Below are positions 17,929 through 26,554 of a stretch of DNA of 45,180 nt, piece by piece. This DNA is from Aneurinibacillus thermoaerophilus (GTDB lineage Bacteria; Bacillota; Bacilli; Aneurinibacillales; Aneurinibacillaceae): positions 1 through 45,180 of the forward strand of contig NZ_FNDE01000032.1 of the NCBI RefSeq assembly GCF_900099925.1, read 5' to 3'. Numbering within the stretch: the stretch's first letter is position 1; the number at the start of each line of letters is the position of its first letter. The notes below the pieces were generated by a model, which searched no databases, was not told the DNA's origin, and worked only from the letters and a program-made list of their open reading frames with translations. Position numbers and translations under genes: made by a program.

Positions 17929-18921
17929 TTATCGAAAAAATCGGTTCCGCAGATTAAAACCTACATCCAGAACCCCTATTAACAGTAGTATATAAGTAAA
18001 CGGCGGAATAAGGAACAAGATCACCGCAATAAATAACAGCCCTTTGCTTGCGTTACGCTGATGAATCCAGTACGCAATAAATCCTAATCCCTGCACGAAA
18101 AAGAGCAGCTGCAACACCAGCATAATATTAAGAACCGCCATGTACAAAAAATGGTAATCCTGTAGTCCTTTTATCATGAACAGAAAGAGTACAATAAAAT
18201 AATAATACAAAATCGAGCGCGGAAAGCGCAAATTATGTAAAGCTGGCAATGATTGAATCTGTACGCCCATTCGCTGCGAAATTCGCCGGAAAAACGCATG
18301 GTTGATTAAAGCGGACAAAAGCGATGATGAAATTAAAAGCCCTGGAATGATAGCCGTGATTAAAGATGTAACCTGCGCTTTCATCATCCCTAAAGATTCT
18401 TTAAGCTGTGCGAGTTGCTTTGTCTGTGCCTCATTTCTTTGGTCTTCGGGCAATTGGCTAACCGAATTCTCAATCTGTTTCTGCATATCAGTCAAAACTT
18501 GCTCCGAAATTTCCCGCATAGCTTTTATCATATCATCCAAAGGATTTATTTTCATAACGGCTAGCGCCAGACCGATACTGACAAACATAAAAGTCAGTTC
18601 CACTAATGTTCCGATCATTAGAACCTGCCCAGCCGACTTTTTCTTCCGATAGGCAACACCCATGACCAGTCCCATAACAGCGGCCGGAAAAGATAGTAGC
18701 AATCCTGGAAAGCCTGCGAATATAAACGACAAAAATACAGTCACAAAAGCAGCCAGTCCTCCTGCTTTTGCCTCATGACGGTACCCATATACGGTAAGCG
18801 GAAGCGGCAACGCAAACACGGCAACAATGCTGAGCGGCGTATAAAACGCGATAAAAAAAAGCACAAGAAAAATTGCGCTGACGAATGCTCCTTCCAAGAT
18901 CGCCCTTACGTTATTTTGCAC
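17929..18921 (-). CDS. yybS: YybS-family (DUF2232) multi-pass membrane protein
   Basis: 330 residues from a GTG start (VQNNVRAILEG) that has AAGGAGGG at 8 bases; an ATG 20 codons upstream has no ribosome binding site. About eight membrane segments are visible, for example AIFLVLFFIAFYTPLSIVAVF and LFIAVILFLIPPFTYILLLI, with a Gln/Lys-rich loop around 150-200. DUF2232 proteins resemble substrate-binding components of energy-coupling transporters, but the substrate is unknown. It begins the yybS-gdpP-rplI-dnaC group. Confidence 0.88.
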   Translation of the reverse strand: MQNNVRAILEGAFVSAIFLVLFFIAFYTPLSIVAVFALPLPLTVYGYRHEAKAGGLAAFVTVFLSFIFAGFPGLLLSFPAAVMGLVMGVAYRKKKSAGQVLMIGTLVELTFMFVSIGLALAVMKINPLDDMIKAMREISEQVLTDMQKQIENSVSQLPEDQRNEAQTKQLAQLKESLGMMKAQVTSLITAIIPGLLISSSLLSALINHAFFRRISQRMGVQIQSLPALHNLRFPRSILYYYFIVLFLFMIKGLQDYHFLYMAVLNIMLVLQLLFFVQGLGFIAYWIHQRNASKGLLFIAVILFLIPPFTYILLLIGVLDVGFNLRNRFFR

Positions 18922-19012
18922 AGGTGTTCCCTCCTTTTTATCATTTTTTGCAAAAAAAATAAGCCTCACTAAATTTATCATAAAGAACGGTCAAGTGGCA
19001 AATAAGGAGGTG

Positions 19013-19047
19013 AAAAAAGAGGCAGGAGTATTCCTCTCTGCCTCTTT
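19013..19047 (-). terminator. Terminator of the rpsF-ssb-rpsR operon
   Basis: AAAGAGGCAG and CTGCCTCTTT form a 10-bp stem, followed by a run of six T residues on the minus strand, 14 bases after rpsR. Confidence 0.88.
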
Positions 19048-19060
19048 CTATCCATGTATA

Positions 19061-19291
19061 TTACTCTGTTACGTATGGCAACAAAGCAACTTGACGAGCG
19101 CGCTTAATCGCAACCGTCAGCATACGTTGGTATTTCGCGGAAGTTCCAGTTACGCGGCGAGGTAAAATTTTACCGCGTTCGCTGATGAACTTCTTCAGCA
19201 AATCAACATCTTTGTAGTCGATATGAGTAATTTTGTTCGCAGTAAAGTAACAAACTTTACGGCGCTTACCGCGTCCACGACGTTGTGCCAT
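19061..19291 (-). CDS. rpsR: 30S ribosomal protein S18
   Basis: 76 residues with the family core [20 protein letters not shown] and [16 protein letters not shown]. It binds S6 and the central domain of 16S rRNA on the platform. Only one cysteine (KVCYFTANK) is present, the zinc-free (C-minus) form, as in B. subtilis. Last gene of the S6-SSB-S18 operon, with AAGGAGG upstream. Confidence 0.97.
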   Translation of the reverse strand: MAQRRGRGKRRKVCYFTANKITHIDYKDVDLLKKFISERGKILPRRVTGTSAKYQRMLTVAIKRARQVALLPYVTE

Positions 19292-19331
19292 GAAAATTCC
19301 CTCCTTTTGTTTAAATCATACCGTAGCGTTA

Positions 19332-19799
19332 TTAAAATGGTAAATCGTCGTCCGAAATATCGATCGGTCTCTGATCGTTAGCAAAGGGATTATCGTCAAA
19401 CGAATCGCGAGAATGTCCGCCATCAAAACCCGCCGACCTCTCAAATCCGCTGGAGTATGATTCGTCGCTGCTTTGGCCTTGTCTACCGCCTAAGAATTGC
19501 ACATTATCTGCAATGATTTCCGTAACATATACGCGACGTCCTTCCTTATTTTCGTAGTTACGCACCTGAATGCGTCCTTCCACAGCGGCTTGCTGCCCTT
19601 TTTTCAGGTATTGGGCGCATAATTCAGCCAACTTGCTCCATACAACAATAGGAAGAAAGTCGGTTTCTCTTTCGCCCTGTTGATTCGTCATTCGACGATC
19701 AACCGCAAGCGTAAAGGTAACTACAGCAGTTCCGTTCGGCGTATAGCGGAGTTCGGGATCTTTGGTTAAACGCCCTAACAATACCACACGATTCAACAC
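19332..19799 (-). CDS. ssb: Single-stranded DNA-binding protein
   Basis: 155 residues. The OB fold (about 1-105) starts [21 protein letters not shown] flexible Gly/Ser-rich linker follows and ends in the acidic tip DISDDDLPF, which docks replication and repair proteins. SSB coats single-stranded DNA at forks. Located between rpsF and rpsR, the normal Firmicutes arrangement, with a Shine-Dalgarno GGAGGG before the ATG. Confidence 0.97.
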   Translation of the reverse strand: MLNRVVLLGRLTKDPELRYTPNGTAVVTFTLAVDRRMTNQQGERETDFLPIVVWSKLAELCAQYLKKGQQAAVEGRIQVRNYENKEGRRVYVTEIIADNVQFLGGRQGQSSDESYSSGFERSAGFDGGHSRDSFDDNPFANDQRPIDISDDDLPF

Positions 19800-19823
19800 G
19801 ATAATCCCTCCAAATCATAAGAC

Positions 19824-20114
19824 TTATTTTTCGTCTTCACGAACAACCAGGTAACGAATGATATCATCATTGATTTTCATCAGACGTTCCATCTCAGCAA
19901 CCGCTTGCGGCTCGGCTTGGAAATTCATGAGCACATAGAAACCCTCGCGGTAATCCTTGATTTCGTATGCCAGACGTTTCTTACCCATTTCAGTAATCTT
20001 CTCCATCTGACCGCCTTTCTCCGTAATAATTCCGGAGAAGCGCTCAATGTTAGCCTTAATGGCTTCCTCTTGAAGATCCGGGCGCAGAATGTACATCACT
20101 TCGTATTTACGCAT
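19824..20114 (-). CDS. rpsF: 30S ribosomal protein S6
   Basis: 96 residues from the ATG ([14 protein letters not shown]) that has AAAGGAGG 8 bases upstream; an in-frame GTG three codons earlier lies in that site and is unlikely. Core features are [20 protein letters not shown] and the C-terminal [15 protein letters not shown]6 pairs with S18 on the small-subunit platform. First gene of the operon with ssb and rpsR. The leader may bind the S6-S18 complex for autoregulation. Confidence 0.96.
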   Translation of the reverse strand: MRKYEVMYILRPDLQEEAIKANIERFSGIITEKGGQMEKITEMGKKRLAYEIKDYREGFYVLMNFQAEPQAVAEMERLMKINDDIIRYLVVREDEK

Positions 20115-20130
20115 ATTCTTCACCTCCTTT

Positions 20131-20185
20131 TGGACTAAACGGCCCCATATATATGGGACAAGGAGCGAGCACGTTCTAGACGTGA
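20131..20185 (-). promoter_or_regulatory. rpsF leader with two hairpins, candidate S6:S18 binding site
   Basis: In the transcribed leader, CCCATATATATGGG (20144-20157) is a hairpin followed on the minus strand by GGCCG, so an unpaired CCG sits beside a stem. A second palindrome, CACGT-N5-ACGTG, lies at 20170-20184. S6:S18 leader motifs present a CCG trinucleotide that mimics rRNA. The match is by eye. Confidence 0.4.
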
Positions 20186-20209
20186 CTATTTCTAAACTCG
20201 CATTTAAAA

Positions 20210-20238
20210 ATTATAATAAATTATTCAAAATGCTGCAA
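20210..20238 (-). promoter_or_regulatory. Sigma-A promoter of rpsF-ssb-rpsR
   Basis: On the minus strand TTGCAG (-35, 20233-20238) and TATAAT (-10, 20210-20215) are separated by 17 bases, placing the start near 20203, about 90 bases before rpsF. Confidence 0.75.
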
Positions 20239-20363
20239 GTATTTTTTCTTCCAATTTGCTAGAGCACGTTCCAGTCAAAAAAAAATGGATACCTTTTTGT
20301 ATTTATATTTTACCAATATTTTACATGATTTTCTACTGTTTTATCTTTATTTTTTTGTATTTT

Positions 20364-21470
20364 TTATACATTAAAACGAAAATGCATAATATCTCCATCA
20401 TTCACGATATAGTCTTTTCCTTCCAGACGGAATTTTCCATTTTCTTTCGCCTTTGTCATCGAACCGGCTTCAATTAAATCATCGTAAGCTACTACTTCCG
20501 CGCGAATAAAGCCGCGTTCAAAGTCGTTATGAATAACGCCAGCCGCTTGAGGTGCCTTCGTGCCACGGCGAATCGTCCAAGCGCGAACTTCCTGCACACC
20601 GGCCGTAAAATACGTAATCAAGCCAAGCAGCGCGTATGCTTCGCGAATTAAACGATCCAGTCCAGATTCCTTCAGGCCAAGCTCTTCCAAAAACATCTGC
20701 TTATCTTGTTCATCCATCTCCGCAATTTCAGACTCTACTTTCGCGGAAATGACAACAACGCGTGAACCTTCTGCTACAGCGAATTCTTTCACCTTCTCTA
20801 CATGCTCATTTTGTCCGTTTTCCGCTTCTTGGATACCGTCTTCGCTTACGTTGGCCACGTATAATACTGGCTTCATCGTTAACAAATGGAAATGGCGTAC
20901 AAGTTTTTTCTCGTCATCCGTAAGCTCCACACTGCGAGCCGGTTTCTCATTCTCCAGCGCTTCTTTAATTTTTAAAAGCACTTCATATTCCATTTTTGCA
21001 TCTTTATCTCCAGCTTTTACTTTCCTTCCTAAACGATCGATACGACGCTCAACCGATTCAAGATCCGCCAGTATCAACTCAAGATTAATCGTCGTGATAT
21101 CGCTAACCGGGTCTACCCGTCCCTCAACATGAGTAATATTCTCGTCTTCGAAGCAGCGAACTACGTGCGCAATCGCGTCTACTTCACGAATATGGGACAG
21201 AAACTGGTTACCAAGCCCTTCTCCCTTGCTTGCGCCACGCACAAGACCAGCGATGTCAACAAACTGGAACGTCGTTGGAACCGTACGATTTGGCACTACA
21301 ATTTCTGTCAGCTTTTTCAGACGCGGGTCTGGCACCTCCACGATTCCTACGTTTGGTTCAATCGTACAAAACGGATAATTCGCCGATTCGGCGCCTGCCT
21401 GTGTAATCGCATTGAATAAAGTGGACTTTCCTACGTTAGGAAGGCCGACAATACCGCAAGAGTTTCCCAT
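20364..21470 (-). CDS. ychF: Redox-regulated ATPase YchF (Obg-like)
   Basis: 368 residues from the ATG beginning [17 protein letters not shown], matching the family start; a GTG four codons upstream lies in the Shine-Dalgarno region. The P-loop [26 protein letters not shown] (switch/G3), coiled-coil insert and C-terminal TGS-like domain (about 280-365) are all present. The usual NKxD is replaced by YVANVSED, typical of this ATP-preferring subfamily. YchF/Ola1 associates with ribosomes and influences stress responses. The gene stands alone, without a convincing terminator in the AT-rich 20240-20363 gap. Confidence 0.96.
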   Translation of the reverse strand: MGNSCGIVGLPNVGKSTLFNAITQAGAESANYPFCTIEPNVGIVEVPDPRLKKLTEIVVPNRTVPTTFQFVDIAGLVRGASKGEGLGNQFLSHIREVDAIAHVVRCFEDENITHVEGRVDPVSDITTINLELILADLESVERRIDRLGRKVKAGDKDAKMEYEVLLKIKEALENEKPARSVELTDDEKKLVRHFHLLTMKPVLYVANVSEDGIQEAENGQNEHVEKVKEFAVAEGSRVVVISAKVESEIAEMDEQDKQMFLEELGLKESGLDRLIREAYALLGLITYFTAGVQEVRAWTIRRGTKAPQAAGVIHNDFERGFIRAEVVAYDDLIEAGSMTKAKENGKFRLEGKDYIVNDGDIMHFRFNV

Positions 21471-21602
21471 ATATGTAAACACTCCTCAATCTTAATTTCC
21501 AAAAATACTTTTACCATTATAGCACGAGTATATCGCAGGAAAAAACAATTAGCCCGTCTCTCCCCCTTTAATCAGGGCATACTACGTTGAGGAGGTGAAA
21601 TC

Positions 21603-21752
21603 ATGGCTAACGAGTATCTTAACACATATCCCCCGGCCAATCTGTCAGAAAGAGAAGTAGCAAAAATTCAAGAGCTAGAAAAACAATTAAGCCAAGAAAC
21701 CAACTCTCGCATTCTACTTATGGCTTTTTTAAATGAAAAGAGCGAAAAATAA
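21603..21752 (+). CDS. Small conserved-looking hypothetical protein, 49 residues
   Basis: ATG preceded by the strong site GAGGAGGTGA at 5-10 bases, then 49 codons starting MANEYLNTYPPANLSEREVA and ending in NEKSEK. The middle (KIQELEKQLSQE) is predicted helical and soluble; no membrane segment. It is on the plus strand, against its neighbours, and is followed within two bases by a perfect 14-bp terminator, supporting a real transcript. I do not recognise the family and assign no function. Confidence 0.65.
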   Translation: MANEYLNTYPPANLSEREVAKIQELEKQLSQETNSRILLMAFLNEKSEK

Positions 21753-21753
21753 A

Positions 21754-21792
21754 TAAGAAAAGCTCGCAGGTGTGCCCCGCGAGCTTTTCTTA
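21754..21792. terminator. Bidirectional terminator between the small ORF and the DUF951 gene
   Basis: TAAGAAAAGCTCGC and GCGAGCTTTTCTTA form a perfect 14-bp stem around 11 bases, between two convergent genes; T-rich on the plus strand and moderately on the minus. Confidence 0.85.
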
Positions 21793-21794
21793 AT

Positions 21795-21998
21795 TTATTT
21801 TTCTTCTCCGGCACGGACAAGTACTTTCTTTAACCGTTTCTCGAATTTTTGACGCGGAATGAGAACACTGTGATCACACCCCTGACATTTTAAACGAATA
21901 TCCATTCCCATGCGAATAATTTTCCAACGATTTGTGCCACACGGATGTGGCTTTTTCATTTCTACGATGTCTCCTAGTCCAAATTCTTTCCGCTCCAT
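21795..21998 (-). CDS. DUF951 protein (YyzM-like zinc-finger-like small protein)
   Basis: 67 residues from the ATG of MERKEFGLGDIVEMKKPHPC, with GGGGAGACG upstream; an open frame extends further but overlaps mscS and is unlike the family. Signatures are KKPHPCGTNRWKIIRMGMDI and KCQGCDHSVLIPRQKFEK, whose Cys residues (PHPC, CQGC) suggest a small metal site. Broadly conserved in Firmicutes beside mscS and ychF; function unknown. Confidence 0.9.
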   Translation of the reverse strand: MERKEFGLGDIVEMKKPHPCGTNRWKIIRMGMDIRLKCQGCDHSVLIPRQKFEKRLKKVLVRAGEEK

Positions 21999-22023
21999 CT
22001 TTACGTCTCCCCTCTTTTTGTTA

Positions 22024-22947
22024 TTAGGATGAAGCTTTCTGCTTGGACACTTCTTCAGCAGCCATCTGATTATTATCACCACGCTGAGGAATCATAACCA
22101 TATGTGGGTAAGGGATTTCAATGCCCCGTTCATCAAACATTTTTTTGATATCTGCCCGTAATCTACGCATAACCGGATAATGTTGCATCGGCTGGCATTC
22201 CGCAATGAGACGGATAACTACATCAGAAGCGCCAAAACGCTCCACACCAAGAACGGTCGGGGTTTTAACGATTTCTTCATATTCTTGTTCCCATCTGGGC
22301 GCCGCTTCCTCAAGTATTCTTACGACTTCATTAATATCTTCTTTATACGAAACGCTCACATCAACCACAGCCATAGAATTTGCGATGGACAAGTTTGTTA
22401 CTTCCGTAATACTCCCATTTGGAATAATATGAATTTCCCCTGTCCAAATTTTGATTCGGGTAACGCGCAGACCAATTTCTTGAACCGTTCCGGTTATGTT
22501 GTTAATTGTGACTACATCTCCAACCGCAAATTGGTCTTCAAAAATAATAAAAAAGCCAGTAATCACGTCACGCACTAGATTCTGAGCGCCAAAGCCAATC
22601 GCCAATCCCAGTACACCAGCACTTGCCAAAAGCGGTTTTGGATCATATCCAAGAAACGTAAAAACGTTTAAAAACGCAATAAAATAAATCGTATATTTAA
22701 TAACATTATTTATCAAGGTTCGCATCGTCTGGCTACGGCGTGGGTCCATGCGAAGGCGATCAAACTTATTTGCAGATGCTTCGCGTTCTTTGAATAAACG
22801 GTTTACCGCAGCGTTTCCCACAACGACAAGAATTTTCGCTACGATGAGAATAAGAACAATCTTAAGGGTTATTTTACCAAAAGCGACCCACTTTTCCACA
22901 TCGGTTATATAAGTTATAAAATCATCATAATACTTATGTAAATCCAT
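22024..22947 (-). CDS. MscS-family small-conductance mechanosensitive channel
   Basis: 307 residues. Three membrane segments: about 24-48, 85-108 and the pore helix around 111-135 (ASAGVLGLAIGFGAQNLVRD), where Gly and Ala alternate as in MscS. A beta-rich domain follows (EDQFAVGDVVTINNITGTV, about 140-200) and an alpha/beta C-terminal domain. Such channels open on membrane tension and release solutes during osmotic downshock. It lies 25 bases upstream of the DUF951 start; B. subtilis has an MscS homologue here too. Confidence 0.92.
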   Translation of the reverse strand: MDLHKYYDDFITYITDVEKWVAFGKITLKIVLILIVAKILVVVGNAAVNRLFKEREASANKFDRLRMDPRRSQTMRTLINNVIKYTIYFIAFLNVFTFLGYDPKPLLASAGVLGLAIGFGAQNLVRDVITGFFIIFEDQFAVGDVVTINNITGTVQEIGLRVTRIKIWTGEIHIIPNGSITEVTNLSIANSMAVVDVSVSYKEDINEVVRILEEAAPRWEQEYEEIVKTPTVLGVERFGASDVVIRLIAECQPMQHYPVMRRLRADIKKMFDERGIEIPYPHMVMIPQRGDNNQMAAEEVSKQKASS

Positions 22948-22982
22948 GCATTCAATTCCTCCTATTCTCCATCTAGTTCTAA

Positions 22983-23255
22983 CTATTCATGTTCCATTTC
23001 TTCCCGATGAATATAAGGTACATAAATACCCTTCACCATATGATAATACCCTTTTATTTCGACATTTTCATCTTTAATAATGCGATCGACTTCTAAAAAA
23101 TCAGCGGCGGGAATATCGATCGATAGGGCGCATCCGGCCGTAATTTCTTTCGGTGTCGGCCTTGTGTCAATCTCGATGTCCGCATATTCAAGCAACACTT
23201 CTGCTCGCAGCGCTTGCTGGGTCGAATCAAATGCAATTAAAATGCGGCTGTTCAT
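22983..23255 (-). CDS. DUF3343 (putative Se/S carrier-like) protein
   Basis: 90 residues from MNSRILIAFDSTQQALRAEV, with AAGGAG 6 bases upstream; a longer open frame upstream lacks a ribosome site. The segment RPTPKEITAGCALSIDI contains the conserved cysteine after a Pro-x-Glu-Ile-x pattern, typical of DUF3343, which is described as a possible selenium/sulfur carrier. A cysteine desulfurase of the EF2568 type lies 1.2 kb away, a recurrent association. Probably cotranscribed with mscS, 36 bases downstream. The function is not established. Confidence 0.8.
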   Translation of the reverse strand: MNSRILIAFDSTQQALRAEVLLEYADIEIDTRPTPKEITAGCALSIDIPAADFLEVDRIIKDENVEIKGYYHMVKGIYVPYIHREEMEHE

Positions 23256-23715
23256 ATCATTCTCCTTATTGTAACATAACATCCTTTGCGTTTTTTCTTC
23301 CTTATTAATCGTATAAGCAGTCAACGCTCCCCTCCTATACTTCGCTTAAGGGTAGAGGATTTACGATTTTAGATGAAAAAAACAAAAGATGTGAACGATG
23401 CTTTGCCAGTCTACACATAATATGATGATTCTTCTTTAATACGTGAAAAAAGAACGAACGAGTATAAGCATAAAAACTTTCTTAATATAATGCTCTGTAC
23501 AAAAATATAGCAAAATTCCAAAACTAAGTCATATTCCAAATGTATCCCTTCACATGTCATATTGTAAAGCAAGTCGTGTAAACATTAATAAAATGTTCTT
23601 TGGTGTCGCCCATCATTGTCCCTTATTCCCCAATCTCTGAATACGTTATTACAGTAGTATATTTTTAACAACTCCGGCGTATACTGATAATATTATTTTC
23701 ATACGGGAGGTACAA
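23256..23715. other. AT-rich divergent intergenic region, no gene seen
   Basis: 460 bases between the DUF3343 gene (minus) and yyaC (plus). I find no frame with a ribosome binding site except those two genes. Promoter-like words occur (TTGACT on the minus strand near 23325, GTATA at 23657-23661 and 23679-23683), but none has a convincing partner element at proper spacing. Confidence 0.6.
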
Positions 23716-24357
23716 ATGATAAACGACAGCAATACGGTACACATGTACCCGCCCAATCCCTTTCGCATTGACCATTCAGAGGAACAAGCCGTTGAATTGT
23801 TAACCCAACATCTGCAGCAACGCCTTCGCGTATACCGTGGATATTCGGATATCGTCGTATTCTGCATTGGAACCGACCGTTCCACCGGCGATGCGCTTGG
23901 TCCAATTGTCGGTTCCCATCTTGAACGTATGTACCCAAGCAATGTTTCGATTTACGGAACACTTGATTCTCCCGTCCATGCCGTGAATCTTCAAGAAACC
24001 ATCGACTATGTAAAGAAAAAACATACCAATCCGCTTATTATCGCAATTGATGCCTGTCTCGGACAACTCAACAGCGTTGGTAAAATCACAGTCGCCCACG
24101 GCCCCATTAAACCAGGGGCAGGAGTAAAAAAACAACTGCCCGAGGTAGGAACATTTCACATTACTGGCATTGTGAATATAGGCGGATTTATGGAATATTT
24201 TGTCCTACAGAACACTCGTCTAAGCGTCGTGATGAAAATGAGCGAAATTATCGCAACTTCGCTTTATAGCGCAATCGTCCACATAAAAGAATCGCCATAT
24301 CGCTATATGCCCAACATAGGAAATCGCTCTTCCTTGTATCAAAGCGCTTCCGAATAA
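23716..24357 (+). CDS. yyaC: Sporulation protein YyaC (DUF1256, GPR-like)
   Basis: 213 residues, start with GGGAGG 5 bases upstream. The core FCIGTDRSTGDALGPIVGSH and the LIIAIDACLGQLNSVGKI segment are characteristic of YyaC, a relative of the germination protease GPR fold found in spore formers. HITGIVNIGGFMEYFVLQNT is also conserved. Its precise role is unknown. It is one of the few plus-strand genes left of oriC and ends in a perfect 18-bp terminator. Confidence 0.93.
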   Translation: MINDSNTVHMYPPNPFRIDHSEEQAVELLTQHLQQRLRVYRGYSDIVVFCIGTDRSTGDALGPIVGSHLERMYPSNVSIYGTLDSPVHAVNLQETIDYVKKKHTNPLIIAIDACLGQLNSVGKITVAHGPIKPGAGVKKQLPEVGTFHITGIVNIGGFMEYFVLQNTRLSVVMKMSEIIATSLYSAIVHIKESPYRYMPNIGNRSSLYQSASE

Positions 24358-24359
24358 GC

Positions 24360-24404
24360 AAAGAGCATATGATTCATTGCTACTATGAATCATATGCTCT
24401 TTTT
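24360..24404. terminator. Strong bidirectional terminator after yyaC
   Basis: A perfect 18-bp stem (AAAGAGCATATGATTCAT and its complement) around 7 bases, followed by T residues on the plus strand; it separates yyaC from the convergent desulfurase gene. Confidence 0.93.
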
Positions 24405-24458
24405 ACTCTTGCGGCTCTCTTGCCGACCATTCGACCATTATTTAATTGAGAAAAACCT

Positions 24459-25607
24459 TTAGAACGCAAAAGCCTCTCTAATCTCCCGTAAAGCCACAAC
24501 CAGCGCTTCTACATCTTCTTGTTTATTAAAATAACCAAAACTAGCGCGAACAGCTCCTGTTGTCAACGTCCCTACCGTTTCGTGTGCCAAAGGTGTACAA
24601 TGAAAACCGGCGCGGACAGCAATATTATACTCCTGATCTAAAATATAGGCGAGTTCAGAAGCATCGACCCCTTCTAGCATAAACGGTACAACCCCGACCC
24701 GTTCTGTATCCTTATCAGGTCCAAACACCGTTACCCCTTCCATGTCTTCCAACTTTTCAAGCAGAAGACGCGTAAGCCACCATTCTTTTCTGCGAATAGA
24801 CTCTATTCCTGTCTGTAGCACAAATTCCACCCCCGCCGCCAACCCGGCGATCCCCGGCGTATTTAGTGTCCCGCTTTCATAACGATCCGGCCGCGTCATT
24901 GGTTGGTCAATATCCTCTGAATGACTGCCTGTTCCACCATGCAGCAATGGCGTAAGAGCAATAGAAGAATGAACATATAAACCTCCAGTTCCTTGCGGGC
25001 CGTACAACCCTTTATGCCCTGGAAAAGCAAGCATATCGATGTACATGTCTTCTACATCAATCGGTAGAATGCCCGCCGTCTGCGACGCGTCTACCAGATA
25101 TCTTACTCCCGCTTCCCGGGCAATCCGACCTATTTCTTTCACAGGAGCAATTGTCCCCAATAAATTCGAAGCATGGCTAACAACAATCAATTTCGTATTC
25201 TCGCGAATAGCTGCACGAATGGTCTCAAGCGAAAACATATAATTCTCCGGTTTAATATATGTAATCTCCACGCCGACTTCTTTCCGCAAAAACTCCAGCG
25301 GACGGCGGACGGAATTATGCTCCAGCGAAGTCGTAACCACATGATCTCCCTGCCGTATAAATCCTTTAATAGCTTGGTTTAATGCTTGCGTCGCATTTAA
25401 TGTAAAAAAGATATCATTTGGATTTTTAATATTAAAAAGCTTGGCTAGCTTTACTCTTGCCTGATATACCGTTTTACTTGCCTTCATTGAAAGTTTATGG
25501 CCGCCGCGCCCCGGGTTTGCAGCATACTCTTCGATACATTCGGCTACTGCTTGGCTAACTTCTTTTGGCTTCGGCCAAGTGGAGGCTGCGTTGTCCAAAT
25601 ATATCAT
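24459..25607 (-). CDS. Cysteine desulfurase, class V aminotransferase (EF2568 type)
   Basis: 382 residues from MIYLDNAASTWPKP; an in-frame GTG one codon earlier is an alternative start. The PLP-binding lysine is Lys199 in FPGHKGLYG. Preceding signatures are NATQALN, SLEHNSVRRP and LVDASQTAG. The sulfur-accepting cysteine lies in RAGFHCTPLAHE (about 330-341), so the catalytic set is complete. NifS/SufS-like enzymes take sulfur from cysteine; this subfamily is linked in some genomes to DUF3343 and selenium-dependent hydroxylase genes. Here no scaffold gene is adjacent. Separate from spo0J by 84 bases. Confidence 0.92.
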   Translation of the reverse strand: MIYLDNAASTWPKPKEVSQAVAECIEEYAANPGRGGHKLSMKASKTVYQARVKLAKLFNIKNPNDIFFTLNATQALNQAIKGFIRQGDHVVTTSLEHNSVRRPLEFLRKEVGVEITYIKPENYMFSLETIRAAIRENTKLIVVSHASNLLGTIAPVKEIGRIAREAGVRYLVDASQTAGILPIDVEDMYIDMLAFPGHKGLYGPQGTGGLYVHSSIALTPLLHGGTGSHSEDIDQPMTRPDRYESGTLNTPGIAGLAAGVEFVLQTGIESIRRKEWWLTRLLLEKLEDMEGVTVFGPDKDTERVGVVPFMLEGVDASELAYILDQEYNIAVRAGFHCTPLAHETVGTLTTGAVRASFGYFNKQEDVEALVVALREIREAFAF

Positions 25608-25690
25608 CACGCTCTTCTCTCCCTTCCTTTATTCTTTATATTGTCCGTTTCTAACAGCGAAGGCAACCTATTTTCTGCAGGTTGCCTTGC

Positions 25691-26554
25691 TTATGCTTTG
25701 CTATTTTCAACAAGTTCAAGAATCCGTTCCAAATCTTCCTGAGAAAAATATGAAATTTCAATTTTGCCTCGATTTTTACTTTTTGAAGGCTTAACATGTA
25801 CCAATGTTCCGAACGCCATGCGCAACCTTTCTTCCCAGTCCTTTACAAAACGTTGAGTTTCTGTGTCTTTTGTTTCGCGTGAAACTTTTTTCTTTTCGCT
25901 CATTCTTTTTACTATCTCTTCCAGCTGGCGAACACTGAGCGACTTTTCTTCTACTTCTTTTGCTAGTTCAATTTTTATCTGGTCTTTTTCTACACCGAGC
26001 AATGTCCGGGCATGTCCCATTGATAACGTTCCACGTGAAACTCGCTCCTGAATTTCTTTCGGTAATTGAAGAAGACGCAAAAAGTTTGCTACATGTGGCC
26101 TGCTTTTTCCTACTTTCTTTGCCAATTCTTCCTGCTTTAATGAAAAAGCTGTCATTAGTTTCTGATAAGCCTGTGCAATTTCAATCGCGTTCAAATCTTC
26201 TCGTTGTAAATTCTCGATCAAAGCAATTTGCATGACCTGTTCATCGGTAAACTCACGGACAACTACGGGCACATGTTCGACATTCGCCAATTTAGCGGCT
26301 CTAAGCCTCCGCTCGCCTGCTACTAATTCATATCCTTTTATGCTTTTTCTTGCTATTAACGGTTGGATAATACCGTGTTCTTTAATTGAATCAGCAAGCT
26401 CATTCAACGCTTCTTCTTCAAAGTATTTGCGGGGTTGATATGGATTGGGCCGGATTTTTTTGATTTCTACTTGTAAAATATGATCTCCTTCATCAATATC
26501 AAGCGAAGAAATCAGCGCATCCAGTCCCCGCCCCAGTCGTTTAGTCAATGCCAA
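25691..26554 (-). CDS. parB: Chromosome-partitioning protein ParB (Spo0J)
   Basis: 287 residues. N-terminal ParB/Sulfiredoxin CTPase domain has NPYQPRKYF, GIIQPLIAR and GERRLRAAK (arginine-rich CTP and spreading motif, about 80-88). A helix-turn-helix domain with LAKKVGKSRPHVANFLRLL (about 140-160) binds parS, and a C-terminal dimerisation domain ends at ENSKA. Spo0J loads on parS, slides as a CTP clamp, recruits SMC and acts with Soj on DnaA and sporulation. The start overlaps soj by 14 bases, so the pair is coupled. The gene itself contains one good and one degenerate parS-like site. Confidence 0.97.
   Translation of the reverse strand: MALTKRLGRGLDALISSLDIDEGDHILQVEIKKIRPNPYQPRKYFEEEALNELADSIKEHGIIQPLIARKSIKGYELVAGERRLRAAKLANVEHVPVVVREFTDEQVMQIALIENLQREDLNAIEIAQAYQKLMTAFSLKQEELAKKVGKSRPHVANFLRLLQLPKEIQERVSRGTLSMGHARTLLGVEKDQIKIELAKEVEEKSLSVRQLEEIVKRMSEKKKVSRETKDTETQRFVKDWEERLRMAFGTLVHVKPSKSKNRGKIEISYFSQEDLERILELVENSKA
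25871..25886. other. Degenerate parS-like site in parB
   Basis: TGTTTCGCGTGAAACT differs from the perfect site at two of 16 positions, one in the centre (CGCG for CACG). Binding is uncertain. Confidence 0.35.
26027..26042. other. parS site in parB
   Basis: CGTTCCACGTGAAACT matches the inner 14 bases of TGTTYCACGTGAAACA. B. subtilis has its best-known parS at the same place inside spo0J. Confidence 0.85.

Noticed and set aside
20167-20180. LexA box in front of the ssb operon
   Set aside because: CGAGCACGTTC lacks the CGAAC-N4-GTTCG spacing.
21583-21592. CATACTA, a sigma-G type -10, before the 49-codon ORF
   Set aside because: No matching -35, and the implied transcript start would fall inside the ribosome binding site.
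23657-23710. Forespore promoter (sigma-F/G) for yyaC
   Set aside because: GTATA words occur, but spacing and -10 sequences do not fit, and one option would place the start inside the Shine-Dalgarno site.
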